A DNA stretch of 7,793 nucleotides from an uncultured Oscillochloris sp. (lineage in GTDB: Bacteria; Chloroflexota; Chloroflexia; Chloroflexales; Chloroflexaceae). Positions within the stretch are counted from its first letter, which is position 1; every line of letters starts with the position of its first letter. Positions 1 through 6,166 of the stretch are shown one piece after another. The position numbers and the translations under genes are program-made. The notes below the pieces were generated by a model. That model was not told the DNA's origin and searched no databases. It saw only the letters and a list, made by a program, of their open reading frames with translations. Location: assembly GCA_903877345.1 (NCBI GenBank), contig CAIRDL010000973.1, positions 1-7,793 of the forward strand, written 5' to 3'.

Positions 1-49
1 CTCGCGCCGCCAGTGGCTCACCACAGTAATGGTGCAGGATTGTACGTAC

Positions 50-70
50 GGGCACCCCTTGTGGGTGCCC
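50..70. repeat. Short perfect hairpin at the left of the IS remnant
   Basis: GGGCACCC (50-57) and GGGTGCCC (63-70) are perfectly complementary over 8 bp around a 5-nt loop. No T-run follows on either strand, so a classical intrinsic terminator is not supported. It lies just upstream of the transposase leader and could insulate it from read-through, or be a subterminal hairpin of the element. The palindrome GTACGTAC (42-49) abuts it. Confidence 0.5.
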
Positions 71-96
71 ATAGCTATCAAGCTAACAAGACACCA

Positions 97-156
97 GGAC
101 GCTCCGGTGGCATCATGTTGGTAGAGAACCACCAGTATGCAGCAACGGGAGCGTCC
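97..156 (+). promoter_or_regulatory. Leader inverted repeat that can sequester the transposase ribosome-binding site
   Basis: GGACGCTCC (97-105) pairs perfectly with GGAGCGTCC (148-156) over 9 bp. The right arm contains most of GGGAG (147-151), the Shine-Dalgarno sequence 7 nt before the ATG at 159. A second pairing, GGTGG (106-110) with CCACC (129-133), nests inside. In a transcript that enters from outside the element both arms are present and the start site would be masked; a transcript starting inside the loop would lack the left arm. IS10 and IS50 are known to limit transposition from read-through RNA in this way; that this element does so is an inference. Confidence 0.6.
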
Positions 157-158
157 AG

Positions 159-878
159 ATGGTTACGATAGCACAGGTCTGTTCAGTCATGCAGGATGTT
201 TTGACGACCGTCGCTGAGGCCGCAGCCCGCAAGACGGGGTTCGTTCAGCGTGTGTCGACCCTGACGGGCGCGGGCTTTGTCCAGGCGCTGGTCTTTGGCT
301 TTCTCGCCAACCCGCGCGCCACGCGGGCGGAACTAGCGACCACGGCGGTGGCCGTCGGGTGTCCCGTCTCGGCCCAAGCCATCGATCAGCGCATGACCGA
401 TGCCGCCGCCGACGGTCTCGACCAGGTGTTGGCGGCCGCTACCACGACGCTGTTGGGTGCTGACCCCGTCGCCATTCCACTCCTCCAGCGCTTCACGGGA
501 GGCGTTTGGGTGCAAGACACCACCACCGTGGGCTTGCCGCGCACCCTGGCTCACTTCTGGCGTGGGGGAAACAACCAACATACGACCACCAGCGCCGCCC
601 TCAAGCTGGGTGTCCGGCTCGATCTGACTCATGGCACGCTCCAGGGGCCGTTCCCCGACCATGCGATCACCAATGACCGCACGACGGCGGTCGTCGAGCA
701 GCCGCTCCCGCCTGACTCGCTCCGGATTGCCGACCTCGGCTTCTTTCGGCTGGCCGACCTGGCCCAGGACGGCGCGGAGCAGCGCTTCGATCTCAGTCGC
801 CTGGCCATCTTGACCGCGATCTTCCTCCCAGACGGCACCGCCCGCCGTCCATCCATCGCTCACATGGGCCTACATTAG
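159..878 (+). pseudogene. IS4-family transposase, 5' half only
   Basis: The 239-residue product resembles the N-terminal part of IS4-family DDE transposases common in Chloroflexota and cyanobacteria. Two of the three catalytic carboxylates are visible: Asp120 in the VQDTTT motif and Asp192 in the IADLGFF motif. IS4-like sequence seems to continue to DGTARR (residues 225-230); the last nine residues look like out-of-frame read-out into the neighbouring element. The C-terminal part with the Y-x2-R-x3-E-x6-K signature and the catalytic Glu is missing; intact relatives are usually well over 400 residues. The ATG has a good Shine-Dalgarno (GGGAG, 147-151), which lies in a leader hairpin. The frame is still open, but a functional transposase is not expected. 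Family assignment is from motif recognition by eye. Confidence 0.85.
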
Positions 879-879
879 T

Positions 880-1644
880 ATGGACGGCGTGCTCGCGCAT
901 ATCCACGATGCCGGCTGGAAGGAGCTCAAGGCCGGTTGCATCTACACCACACGGACGCGGGTGCCGCGCACGCGCCCCGACACGATTGAGATCCGCGCCG
1001 AGAACCAGAGCTACGTCACCGCCCTTACCACAGCTGACCGCTTCGGGTGGCATCTCTGGGCCGAAGCCTGGCGGCGCGGTGTGACCGACACGACGGAGGT
1101 CGTCGTCATTGGCGATGGCACCCATTGGATCTGGAATATCGCCAGCGAGCACTTCCCACAGGCAACCCAGATTGTGGACTGGTATCACGCCAGCCAGTAT
1201 GTCTGGAACGCGGCGACCACGATCTTTGGCGAAGGTAGCGAGCTCCGCACCCCGTGGGCACACAAACACCTTAATGTGTTGTGGGACGGGCGGGTCAGCG
1301 CGGTGCTGACCGCACTGGAGTCTTTCCGCACCAAGGGCGAGGGGGTGAAGGACGCGATCAGCTACGACACGACCCATCAGGCGCGGATGGATTACCCGGC
1401 CTATCGTGCGCGGGGGCTCCAGATTGGCAGCGGCCCAGTGGAACGTGCCTGCAAACAATTGGTCAGCGCACGGCTGAAGTTGGCGGGCATGATCTGGGAT
1501 GCCGAGGGGGCCGAAGCGGTCGCCGTCGTGCGGGCGTGGCTCAGGAGTGACCGTTGGAATGAGGCCATGCGGCTTCGTCCCCCACCACAACGGCGGTATC
1601 GGCGGCAGGCGGCACCGCCTGCGGCGGCTGCCGCTGCCGCATGA
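880..1644 (+). pseudogene. ISKra4-family transposase, 3' (catalytic) half
   Basis: The 254-residue frame matches the C-terminal half of ISKra4-family transposases. It has MDGV at the start (candidate first Asp, residue 2), VIGDGTHWIWN (Asp79), VDWYHAS (100-105), and GLQIGSGPVERACK with candidate catalytic Glu188, followed by RLKLAGMIWD and WLRSDRW. All three presumed DDE residues are present, but the N-terminal DNA-binding half normally found in a 400-500 residue protein is missing. Family-like sequence may extend a few codons upstream of the ATG in this frame (TWAYISMDGV, from about 862). The previous frame stops at 876-878, one base before this ATG, and no good Shine-Dalgarno is present, so any translation would rely on coupling. 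The tail ends in a low-complexity Ala-rich run (residues 244-254). Probably non-functional. Confidence 0.85.
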
Positions 1645-1679
1645 CAACTCATGCCTGCACCCCCGTAGCCGTCATCACC

Positions 1680-1709
1680 TTGACAAAGGCCGCCGCTCTC
1701 GCCTATAAT
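1680..1709 (+). promoter_or_regulatory. Perfect-consensus sigma-70-type promoter for the fab operon
   Basis: TTGACA (1680-1685) and TATAAT (1704-1709) both match the housekeeping consensus exactly, with an 18-bp spacer. Transcription would start near 1716, giving a leader of about 38 nt before the ATG at 1754. An inverted repeat, CGCCGC (1691-1696) and GCGGCG (1710-1715), flanks the -10 box and could be an operator, though it may simply reflect GC-rich sequence. The promoter begins 35 bp after the last transposase stop codon, so it could be native or have been placed there by the element. Confidence 0.8.
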
Positions 1710-1753
1710 GCGGCGTTTGTAGTCTCAGGCTGTTGCCCCGCCACCCGTACACT

Positions 1754-2305
1754 ATGCCAGACTTGAAGTTTAACGTCGCCCAACTCCTCCGCGCTGAGAT
1801 GGGCACCCGCCGGGATTACACCTTCAGCGAGGCGTCCCTGGCGCTCGATGCGACCCTCAAGCTGCGTGACATCCACGGGAGCGTCGTCTTTACCCGCACC
1901 GCCACCGGCGTGTGGGCCAAGGTGAAGGCCCAGGGTATGGTGCAGCTTACGTGCGTCCGTTCGCTGGAGGAGTTTGATTACCCGGTGAGCATTACCTTCG
2001 CCGACCAGTTTCATTCGGTGGTTGATGTTTTCAACGGCAATACCCTGCCGCCACCGATTGAGGACGATCCGTTCTTCCTCAATGAACTGCATCTCGCCGA
2101 TGTCGGGGAAGCCCTGCGCGAGTATACGTTGCTTGAACTGCCCCTCAATCCGGTCAGTCCGGCCTATCAGGGCCAGCCGGTGAGTTATACAGTACAGTCG
2201 GATGGTATTGAAGACACTGTGGCTCCCGTTACCCAAGATGAACCGACCATCAGTGCCCTTCAAGCCTGGGCTGAACGCCACAATAAACGTAATAGGAGAA
2301 TCTGA
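1754..2305 (+). CDS. yceD: DUF177 / YceD-like protein
   Basis: This 183-residue protein belongs to the DUF177 (YceD) family, which is typically encoded next to rpmF; in other bacteria and in plastids the family is linked to 23S rRNA accumulation, and its biochemical role is not settled. Family features seen: N-terminal FNVAQLL, central GMVQLTCVRSLEEF (residues 61-74) and the C-terminal region with LLELPLNPVSP (126-136). The canonical CxRCL pair is reduced to Cys67 and Ser70, and the later cysteines of some homologues are absent, so a metal site is unlikely. The ATG at 1754 is chosen because the family homology begins there; an in-frame TTG at 1733 would add seven unconvincing residues. No clear Shine-Dalgarno precedes it and it is the first gene after the promoter, so initiation from a short leader is likely. 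It ends 3 bp before rpmF. Confidence 0.87.
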   Translation: MPDLKFNVAQLLRAEMGTRRDYTFSEASLALDATLKLRDIHGSVVFTRTATGVWAKVKAQGMVQLTCVRSLEEFDYPVSITFADQFHSVVDVFNGNTLPPPIEDDPFFLNELHLADVGEALREYTLLELPLNPVSPAYQGQPVSYTVQSDGIEDTVAPVTQDEPTISALQAWAERHNKRNRRI

Positions 2306-2308
2306 GCT

Positions 2309-2497
2309 ATGGGTGCCGTCCCAAAACGAAAAATCTCGCGCCACCGCCGTGGCAATCGCCGCCAACATTTGGCCCTCACCGCCCCTGTCCTGGTCAAGTG
2401 CCCACGCTGTAGCAAGCCGATGCGCGCCCACTACGCCTGTAAGGCGTGCGGTACCTACAAGGGTCGCCAGGTGCTCAAGATTTCCCAGCCTGAGTAG
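2309..2497 (+). CDS. rpmF: 50S ribosomal protein L32
   Basis: This 62-residue basic protein is bacterial ribosomal protein L32 of the large subunit. It shows the typical VPKRKISRHRRGNRR start (residues 4-18), the LTAPVLVKCP segment (23-32) and a zinc ribbon made by Cys31, Cys34, Cys44 and Cys47, followed by GTYKGR (48-53). This is therefore the zinc-binding (C+) form rather than a zinc-free paralogue. AGGAG at 2294-2298, within the end of the previous gene, gives a strong Shine-Dalgarno 10 nt before the ATG. The 3-bp spacing to the DUF177 gene and co-orientation with fabH match the widespread rpmF-fab arrangement, which links ribosome synthesis to membrane-lipid synthesis. Confidence 0.97.
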   Translation: MGAVPKRKISRHRRGNRRQHLALTAPVLVKCPRCSKPMRAHYACKACGTYKGRQVLKISQPE

Positions 2498-2520
2498 CGC
2501 CTCCGGTGCGCTTGAAGCAG

Positions 2521-2563
2521 CGAAAGGGGCGTCCGGCCGGAACGAAAGGGGCCGTCGCCCCTT
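2521..2563 (+). promoter_or_regulatory. rpmF-fabH spacer with two competing hairpin arms
   Basis: The 88-bp spacer holds a direct repeat, CGAAAGGGGC at 2521-2530 and 2543-2552. The segment GCCCCTT (2557-2563) can pair with either copy: with the near one it forms a 7-bp hairpin (2546-2552) with a CGTC loop, with the far one a longer loop. Between them lies the palindrome TCCGGCCGGA (2532-2541). No T-run follows, so this is more likely an RNA-processing, attenuation or protein-binding site than a terminator. The fabH Shine-Dalgarno begins 11 nt downstream. Function is inferred only from position. Confidence 0.45.
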
Positions 2564-2573
2564 CTGCACGATT

Positions 2574-2579
2574 AGGAGG
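2574..2579 (+). promoter_or_regulatory. Ribosome-binding site that fixes the fabH start
   Basis: AGGAGG is a perfect Shine-Dalgarno 6 nt before the GTG at 2586. This decides the start: the frame is open far upstream, but that part overlaps the DUF177 and rpmF genes and lacks homology. Confidence 0.88.
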
Positions 2580-2585
2580 CATTTT

Positions 2586-3593
2586 GTGAGCAGCCCACCC
2601 TATGCGGCCATTCGGGGCTGGGGCATGGCGGTTCCCCGGCGGGTCGTTACTAATGCTGAACTTGCCCGACAAATTGACACCTCAGATGAGTGGATCCGTT
2701 CACGCACGGGTATTTCCCAGCGCCACGTCGCTGGCCCCGATGAGTTCACGTCTGTTTTGGCGACGGCGGCGGGCCGTGAGGCGCTCGAACGCGCTGGCGT
2801 CGCCAAAACAGCGGTTGATACCGTGATTGTCGCTACCTGTACGCCCGACCGCCCCTTCCCCGCTACCGCTTCTACCGTCCAACACAATCTCGGTCTCCCC
2901 AATGCCGGGGCTTTCGATTTGGCCGCAGCCTGTAGTGGCTTCGTCTACGGCCTCAGCGTCGGTACCGGCCTCGTCAAAAGTGGCATGAGCCGCACGCTGT
3001 TGCTGATCGCCGCCGATGTCTTCACCCACCTGATTGATTGGCAAGACCGCAACACCTGCGTGCTTTTCGGCGATGGTGCCGGGGCCGTCGTCCTCCAAGC
3101 GACGACCCAGCCGCAGGGCGTCCTGGCCTCGAATATCGGCTCGTGGGGCGAGGGCGAGACGATGATGGCGGTTGATGTCGGCGGTACCCGCCAACCCGCA
3201 ACCCCCGCGCTGCTCGAACAACGCCGCCAGTATGTCTATATGCACGGGCGCGAAATCTTTAAGCATGCCGTACGCGGCATGTGTGAATCGGCGGAACGGG
3301 CCGTCGCCGACGCCGGCCTGAACCTCGCCGCTATTAAGTTGGTCGTGCCTCACCAGGCCAATCTCCGCATTATTGAGGCCGTGGCGAAACGCCTTGCGCT
3401 GCCGATGGAGCGCTTTTTTGTCAATCTTGACCGCTACGGTAATACGTCGGCGGCCTCGGTGCCGATTGCGCTCTACGAGGCCGCGCAACAGGGCCACCTC
3501 GTGGCGGGCGATCTCGTGCTGCTCACCGCTTTTGGTGGCGGCCTGACGTGGGGGTCGTGCGTCGTGCGTTGGGGGTCAGCGCTTCCGCAGTAG
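2586..3593 (+). CDS. fabH: 3-oxoacyl-ACP synthase III (KAS III)
   Basis: FabH starts type II fatty-acid synthesis in the cytoplasm by condensing an acyl-CoA primer (acetyl- or branched-chain) with malonyl-ACP. The 335-residue product has the usual family length and thiolase fold. The catalytic triad is complete: Cys116 in AAACSGF, His256 in VPHQAN and Asn286 in YGNTSAAS. The N-terminal signature DEWIRSRTGISQRH (residues 34-47) and the C-terminal GGGLTWGS loop are also typical. Translation starts at GTG 2586 behind a perfect AGGAGG. It lies 88 bp after rpmF and 52 bp before fabD, in the same direction; plsX, often found between rpmF and fabH, is absent. Primer specificity cannot be read from the sequence. 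Confidence 0.97.
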   Translation: MSSPPYAAIRGWGMAVPRRVVTNAELARQIDTSDEWIRSRTGISQRHVAGPDEFTSVLATAAGREALERAGVAKTAVDTVIVATCTPDRPFPATASTVQHNLGLPNAGAFDLAAACSGFVYGLSVGTGLVKSGMSRTLLLIAADVFTHLIDWQDRNTCVLFGDGAGAVVLQATTQPQGVLASNIGSWGEGETMMAVDVGGTRQPATPALLEQRRQYVYMHGREIFKHAVRGMCESAERAVADAGLNLAAIKLVVPHQANLRIIEAVAKRLALPMERFFVNLDRYGNTSAASVPIALYEAAQQGHLVAGDLVLLTAFGGGLTWGSCVVRWGSALPQ

Positions 3594-3616
3594 GAGGGCT
3601 GCATGTGCAGCCTTCC
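3593..3616 (+). promoter_or_regulatory. Hairpin between fabH and fabD
   Basis: GGCTGCA (3597-3603) and TGCAGCC (3606-3612) form a near-perfect palindrome. The pairing extends outward through one G-U pair and GGA/TCC to about 3593-3616. The left side includes the last base of the fabH stop codon. There is no T-run, so full termination is unlikely; it may stabilise or process the fabH mRNA end and set the ratio of FabH to FabD. Confidence 0.55.
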
Positions 3617-3645
3617 CGTTATCCATCGCACTACTTGAAAGTTTT

Positions 3646-4599
3646 ATGAGAACAGCTTGGGTTTTTCCGGGTCAGGGCTCGCAGTCGGTTGGTATGGGCC
3701 GCGACTTGTACGCGCGTTCGGCAGCGGCACGGGCAGTGTTCGATGAGGCAGACGCCGTACTTGGCTTGCCCATTACACGCCTTTGCTTTGAGGGACCAGA
3801 GGGCGCTTTGACCGCCACCGAGAATGCTCAGCCTGCGTTGCTGACCATGTCGTTGGCGCTCCTGCGCGCTCTTGAAGAGGCCCGTGGTGAGCCACTGCCC
3901 GCCCCTTTCGCCGTGGCCGGTCACAGTCTCGGTGAGTTTTCGGCCCTCGTCGTCGGGGGGGCGCTCGATTTTGCGACCGCCCTGCATTTGGTGCGCCGTC
4001 GCGGCGAGTTGATGGCCGAGGCCCAAGAGGGCAGTATGGCCGCCGTGATCGGCCTGAGCGACGACGAACTCGATCAGGTTTGTCGTGAGATCAGCGCGTC
4101 CCTTGCAGATCACGCCGAGACGGTCAGCACCGTGGTCGTGGCTAATTACAACGCGCCCGACCAAATGGTGATTAGCGGCAGCAAACTGGCGGTCGAGCAC
4201 GCCGGCCTGTTGGCGAAAGTCCGTGGGGCCAAACGGGTCATTCCGCTCAAGGTCAGCGCCGCCTTCCATTCACCCCTGATGATCCACGCCGCCGAGGGTA
4301 TGGCCCGCACCCTTGAAACCGTCGCCGTCAAGGCACTCCATATCCCGCTCATCGCCAATGTCACCGCCGAACCACTGGTGACGCCCGATGATGTGCGGCG
4401 CGAAGCGGTTGCCCAAGTGGTCGCCCCCGTCCGTTGGATCGCTTCGGTACAGCGTATGGCGCACGATGGCGTGACCGCGTTCCTTGAATTTGGCCCCGGC
4501 AAGGTGCTGACGGGCCTCATTAAGCGCATTGCGCCCCACGCCCGCCTGGTGAATGTCAGCAGTGCGGAAGATGTGCAGGCTTTCACAGAGAACAGCTAA
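3646..4599 (+). CDS. fabD: Malonyl-CoA:ACP transacylase
   Basis: FabD moves malonyl groups from CoA to acyl carrier protein, supplying the extender for FabH and the elongating synthases. The 317-residue product has the full family set: FPGQGSQ at residues 7-13 (oxyanion-hole Gln10), the nucleophile Ser94 in GHSLGE (92-97), Arg119 before Gly120 for the malonyl carboxylate, and catalytic His208 in AAFHSPLM. The C-terminal FLEFGPGKVLTGLIKRI is also typical. The ATG at 3646 follows a weak purine stretch (GAAAG), so translation may be modest. The TAA stop directly abuts the ATG of fabG with no gap, which suggests translational coupling. Confidence 0.97.
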   Translation: MRTAWVFPGQGSQSVGMGRDLYARSAAARAVFDEADAVLGLPITRLCFEGPEGALTATENAQPALLTMSLALLRALEEARGEPLPAPFAVAGHSLGEFSALVVGGALDFATALHLVRRRGELMAEAQEGSMAAVIGLSDDELDQVCREISASLADHAETVSTVVVANYNAPDQMVISGSKLAVEHAGLLAKVRGAKRVIPLKVSAAFHSPLMIHAAEGMARTLETVAVKALHIPLIANVTAEPLVTPDDVRREAVAQVVAPVRWIASVQRMAHDGVTAFLEFGPGKVLTGLIKRIAPHARLVNVSSAEDVQAFTENS

Positions 4600-5346
4600 A
4601 TGGTGCTCTCCAACCAAGTGGCAGTGGTCACCGGCGGGTCACGCGGGATTGGACGGGCGGCGGCGTTGGCGTTGGCTACTGCAGGCGCTCGGGTGTTGGT
4701 CAATTACCAGCACCGCGCCGCCGCCGCCGAGGAAGTTGCGGCCCTGATTACGGCGGCTGGCGGTGAGGCGTTCACCTTCGCCGCCAACGTCAGTGACGAG
4801 GCGGAGGCTCAGGCGGTGATTGATGCCGCTCTCGAGCGCTGGGGCCGCCTCGATATTCTGGTGAATAATGCCGGGGTGACGGACGATGCGCCCCTCGCTC
4901 GCCTGCGCCCTGAGCAATGGCACCGCGTCATCGAGATTGACTTGACCTCGATTTTCCTCTGCTGTCGGGCCGCCCTGCCCGCGATGCGTCGTCAACAGTA
5001 TGGGCGCATCATCAACATCGGTTCGCTGGCCGGCCTGGCGGGTAATGTCGGCCAAACTAACTATGCGGCAGCCAAGGCCGGTCTGATCGGCTTCACCCGG
5101 GCGCTCGCCCGCGAAACCGCCTCGGCAGGCATCACGGCCAATGTCGTCGCCCCCGGCTATGTCGAAACCGAGATGGTCGGCACGATCCCGCCCGCCCTGC
5201 GTGAGTGGGCGCTGGGCATCATTGCAATGGGCCGCTTCGGTCGCCCTGAAGAAATCGGGGCCACCGTCGCGTTCCTGGCTTCGCCGCAGGCTTCGTACAT
5301 CACCGGGCATGTGCTAACGGTGGACGGTGGATGGGTCATGCCGTAG
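4600..5346 (+). CDS. fabG: 3-oxoacyl-ACP reductase, first copy (FabG1)
   Basis: FabG reduces 3-oxoacyl-ACP to 3-hydroxyacyl-ACP with NADPH. The 248-residue short-chain dehydrogenase has TGGSRGIG (residues 11-18) for the dinucleotide, NNAG (89-92), Ser142 in NIGSLAG, and Tyr155 with Lys159 in NYAAAKAG, followed by the family's RALARE, NVVAPGYVETEM and ITGHVLTVDGGW. Thus the Ser-Tyr-Lys triad is intact. One oddity: the fourth conserved residue, usually Asn in a V-N-L-T/S context, is Asp114 here (EIDLTSIF). The start codon touches the fabD stop (TAAATG). Genomic context with fabH and fabD strongly favours the fatty-acid role over other short-chain dehydrogenases. Confidence 0.95.
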   Translation: MVLSNQVAVVTGGSRGIGRAAALALATAGARVLVNYQHRAAAAEEVAALITAAGGEAFTFAANVSDEAEAQAVIDAALERWGRLDILVNNAGVTDDAPLARLRPEQWHRVIEIDLTSIFLCCRAALPAMRRQQYGRIINIGSLAGLAGNVGQTNYAAAKAGLIGFTRALARETASAGITANVVAPGYVETEMVGTIPPALREWALGIIAMGRFGRPEEIGATVAFLASPQASYITGHVLTVDGGWVMP

Positions 5347-5387
5347 GTGCGGAGCCGCTTCCACCTTTATAGTCTTGGGGAAACGTG

Positions 5388-6134
5388 ATGGATTTTAGCG
5401 GCCAAGTGGCGGTAGTGACGGGCGGATCGCGGGGCATTGGGCGAGCCGTGGTGCAGGGCCTCACGCAACGTGGAGCACGGGTGCTCTTCTGCTACCGCGA
5501 GCGTACCGAGGCTGCCGACGAAACGCTGGCCTTGGCGGGCGCAACTGGAGCCGAGGTGGTGGCGCTCCGGGTTGATGTGGCCGACCCGGCAGCGGGAACA
5601 ACTCTGGTGGGCGCTGCGCTGGCGCGTTGGGGTCGCCTCGATGTGTTGGTGAATTGTGCTGGCACGGCTTCGTTCGGCCCCATCGAGACGACCAGCCTCG
5701 AGCGCTGGCGGGCCACTTTGGCGACCAATCTGACCGGGGTCTACCATTTGTGTCGCGCCGCCCTGCGCCCCATGATGAAGCGCCGCTACGGGCGCATCGT
5801 AAACCTCGCGTCCCTGCACGCGACGGGCGGCTTCCCCGGCCAAGCTGACTATTCGGCGGCTACCGGGGGCGTCCTGGGGATGACTCGCTCGCTCGCCCGT
5901 GAAATGGCCCCGTGGACGATTACGGTCAACGCGGTCTCCCCAGGCTTTATCGCCACCGAACTGCTTGACGTAACGCCGCCCGAGGTCCGCAGTTGGGGCG
6001 AACGAACCATCGCCTTGCGCCGCTCCGGCACCCCCGCAGAGGCCGCCGCGCCGATCCTTTTCCTGGCTTCGCCGTTAGCCTCATACATCACCGGGCACAC
6101 CTTGGCGGTGGATGGCGGGTGGGCAATGGTGTAG
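5388..6134 (+). CDS. FabG-like short-chain dehydrogenase, second copy, lacking the catalytic lysine
   Basis: A 248-residue paralogue of the preceding FabG, same length and aligned without shift at all active-site positions. It keeps TGGSRGIGR (residues 11-19), Asn114 in TNLTGV, Ser142 in LASLHA and Tyr155, and the C-terminal ITGHTLAVDGGW. But the YxxxK motif reads YSAAT: codon ACC (5862-5864) gives Thr159 in place of the catalytic Lys, and NNAG is NCAG (89-92). Lys normally holds the cofactor ribose and lowers the Tyr pKa, so activity should be reduced or lost. The frame is clean, so it is not an obvious pseudogene; a partner or regulatory subunit of FabG1 is possible. ATG 5388 is preferred over GTG 5385 because GGGGA (5377-5381) is then 6 nt away. 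It follows fabG1 by 41 bp. Confidence 0.9.
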   Translation: MDFSGQVAVVTGGSRGIGRAVVQGLTQRGARVLFCYRERTEAADETLALAGATGAEVVALRVDVADPAAGTTLVGAALARWGRLDVLVNCAGTASFGPIETTSLERWRATLATNLTGVYHLCRAALRPMMKRRYGRIVNLASLHATGGFPGQADYSAATGGVLGMTRSLAREMAPWTITVNAVSPGFIATELLDVTPPEVRSWGERTIALRRSGTPAEAAAPILFLASPLASYITGHTLAVDGGWAMV

Positions 6135-6166
6135 CCCGTGCTGACGGTCAATTCGCGGGCATGGCA

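Larger units (their letters stand above)
97..1664 (+). mobile_element. Chimeric insertion-sequence remnant (IS4-type 5' half joined to ISKra4-type 3' half)
   Basis: Two transposase pieces of unrelated families lie end to end in the same direction. The first resembles the N-terminal half of IS4-family transposases, the second the C-terminal catalytic half of ISKra4-family transposases. Neither is complete, so the simplest reading is a deletion or recombination between two elements, or one element inserted into another and then eroded. The join lies at about 845-870. Outer borders are uncertain: no pair of long terminal inverted repeats and no target-site duplication could be recognised. GGTGCAGG at 31-38 is the inverse complement of CCTGCACC at 1654-1661, but an 8-bp match may be chance. 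The left limit given is the start of the leader hairpin, the right limit the C-run just after the second stop codon. Confidence 0.55.

Noticed and set aside
793..1647. Long minus-strand open frame opposite the ISKra4 piece
   Set aside because: Composition-driven frame opposite a recognised transposase; no known motifs.
1733..1753. Alternative TTG start for the DUF177 gene
   Set aside because: It adds seven residues before the family homology and has no ribosome-binding site.
2202..2585. Upstream extension of the fabH frame
   Set aside because: The frame is open but overlaps the DUF177 and rpmF genes and has no FabH homology; the GTG at 2586 has a perfect Shine-Dalgarno.
3631..4269. Minus-strand open frame opposite fabD
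   Set aside because: Antisense shadow of a clearly coding gene with complete catalytic motifs.
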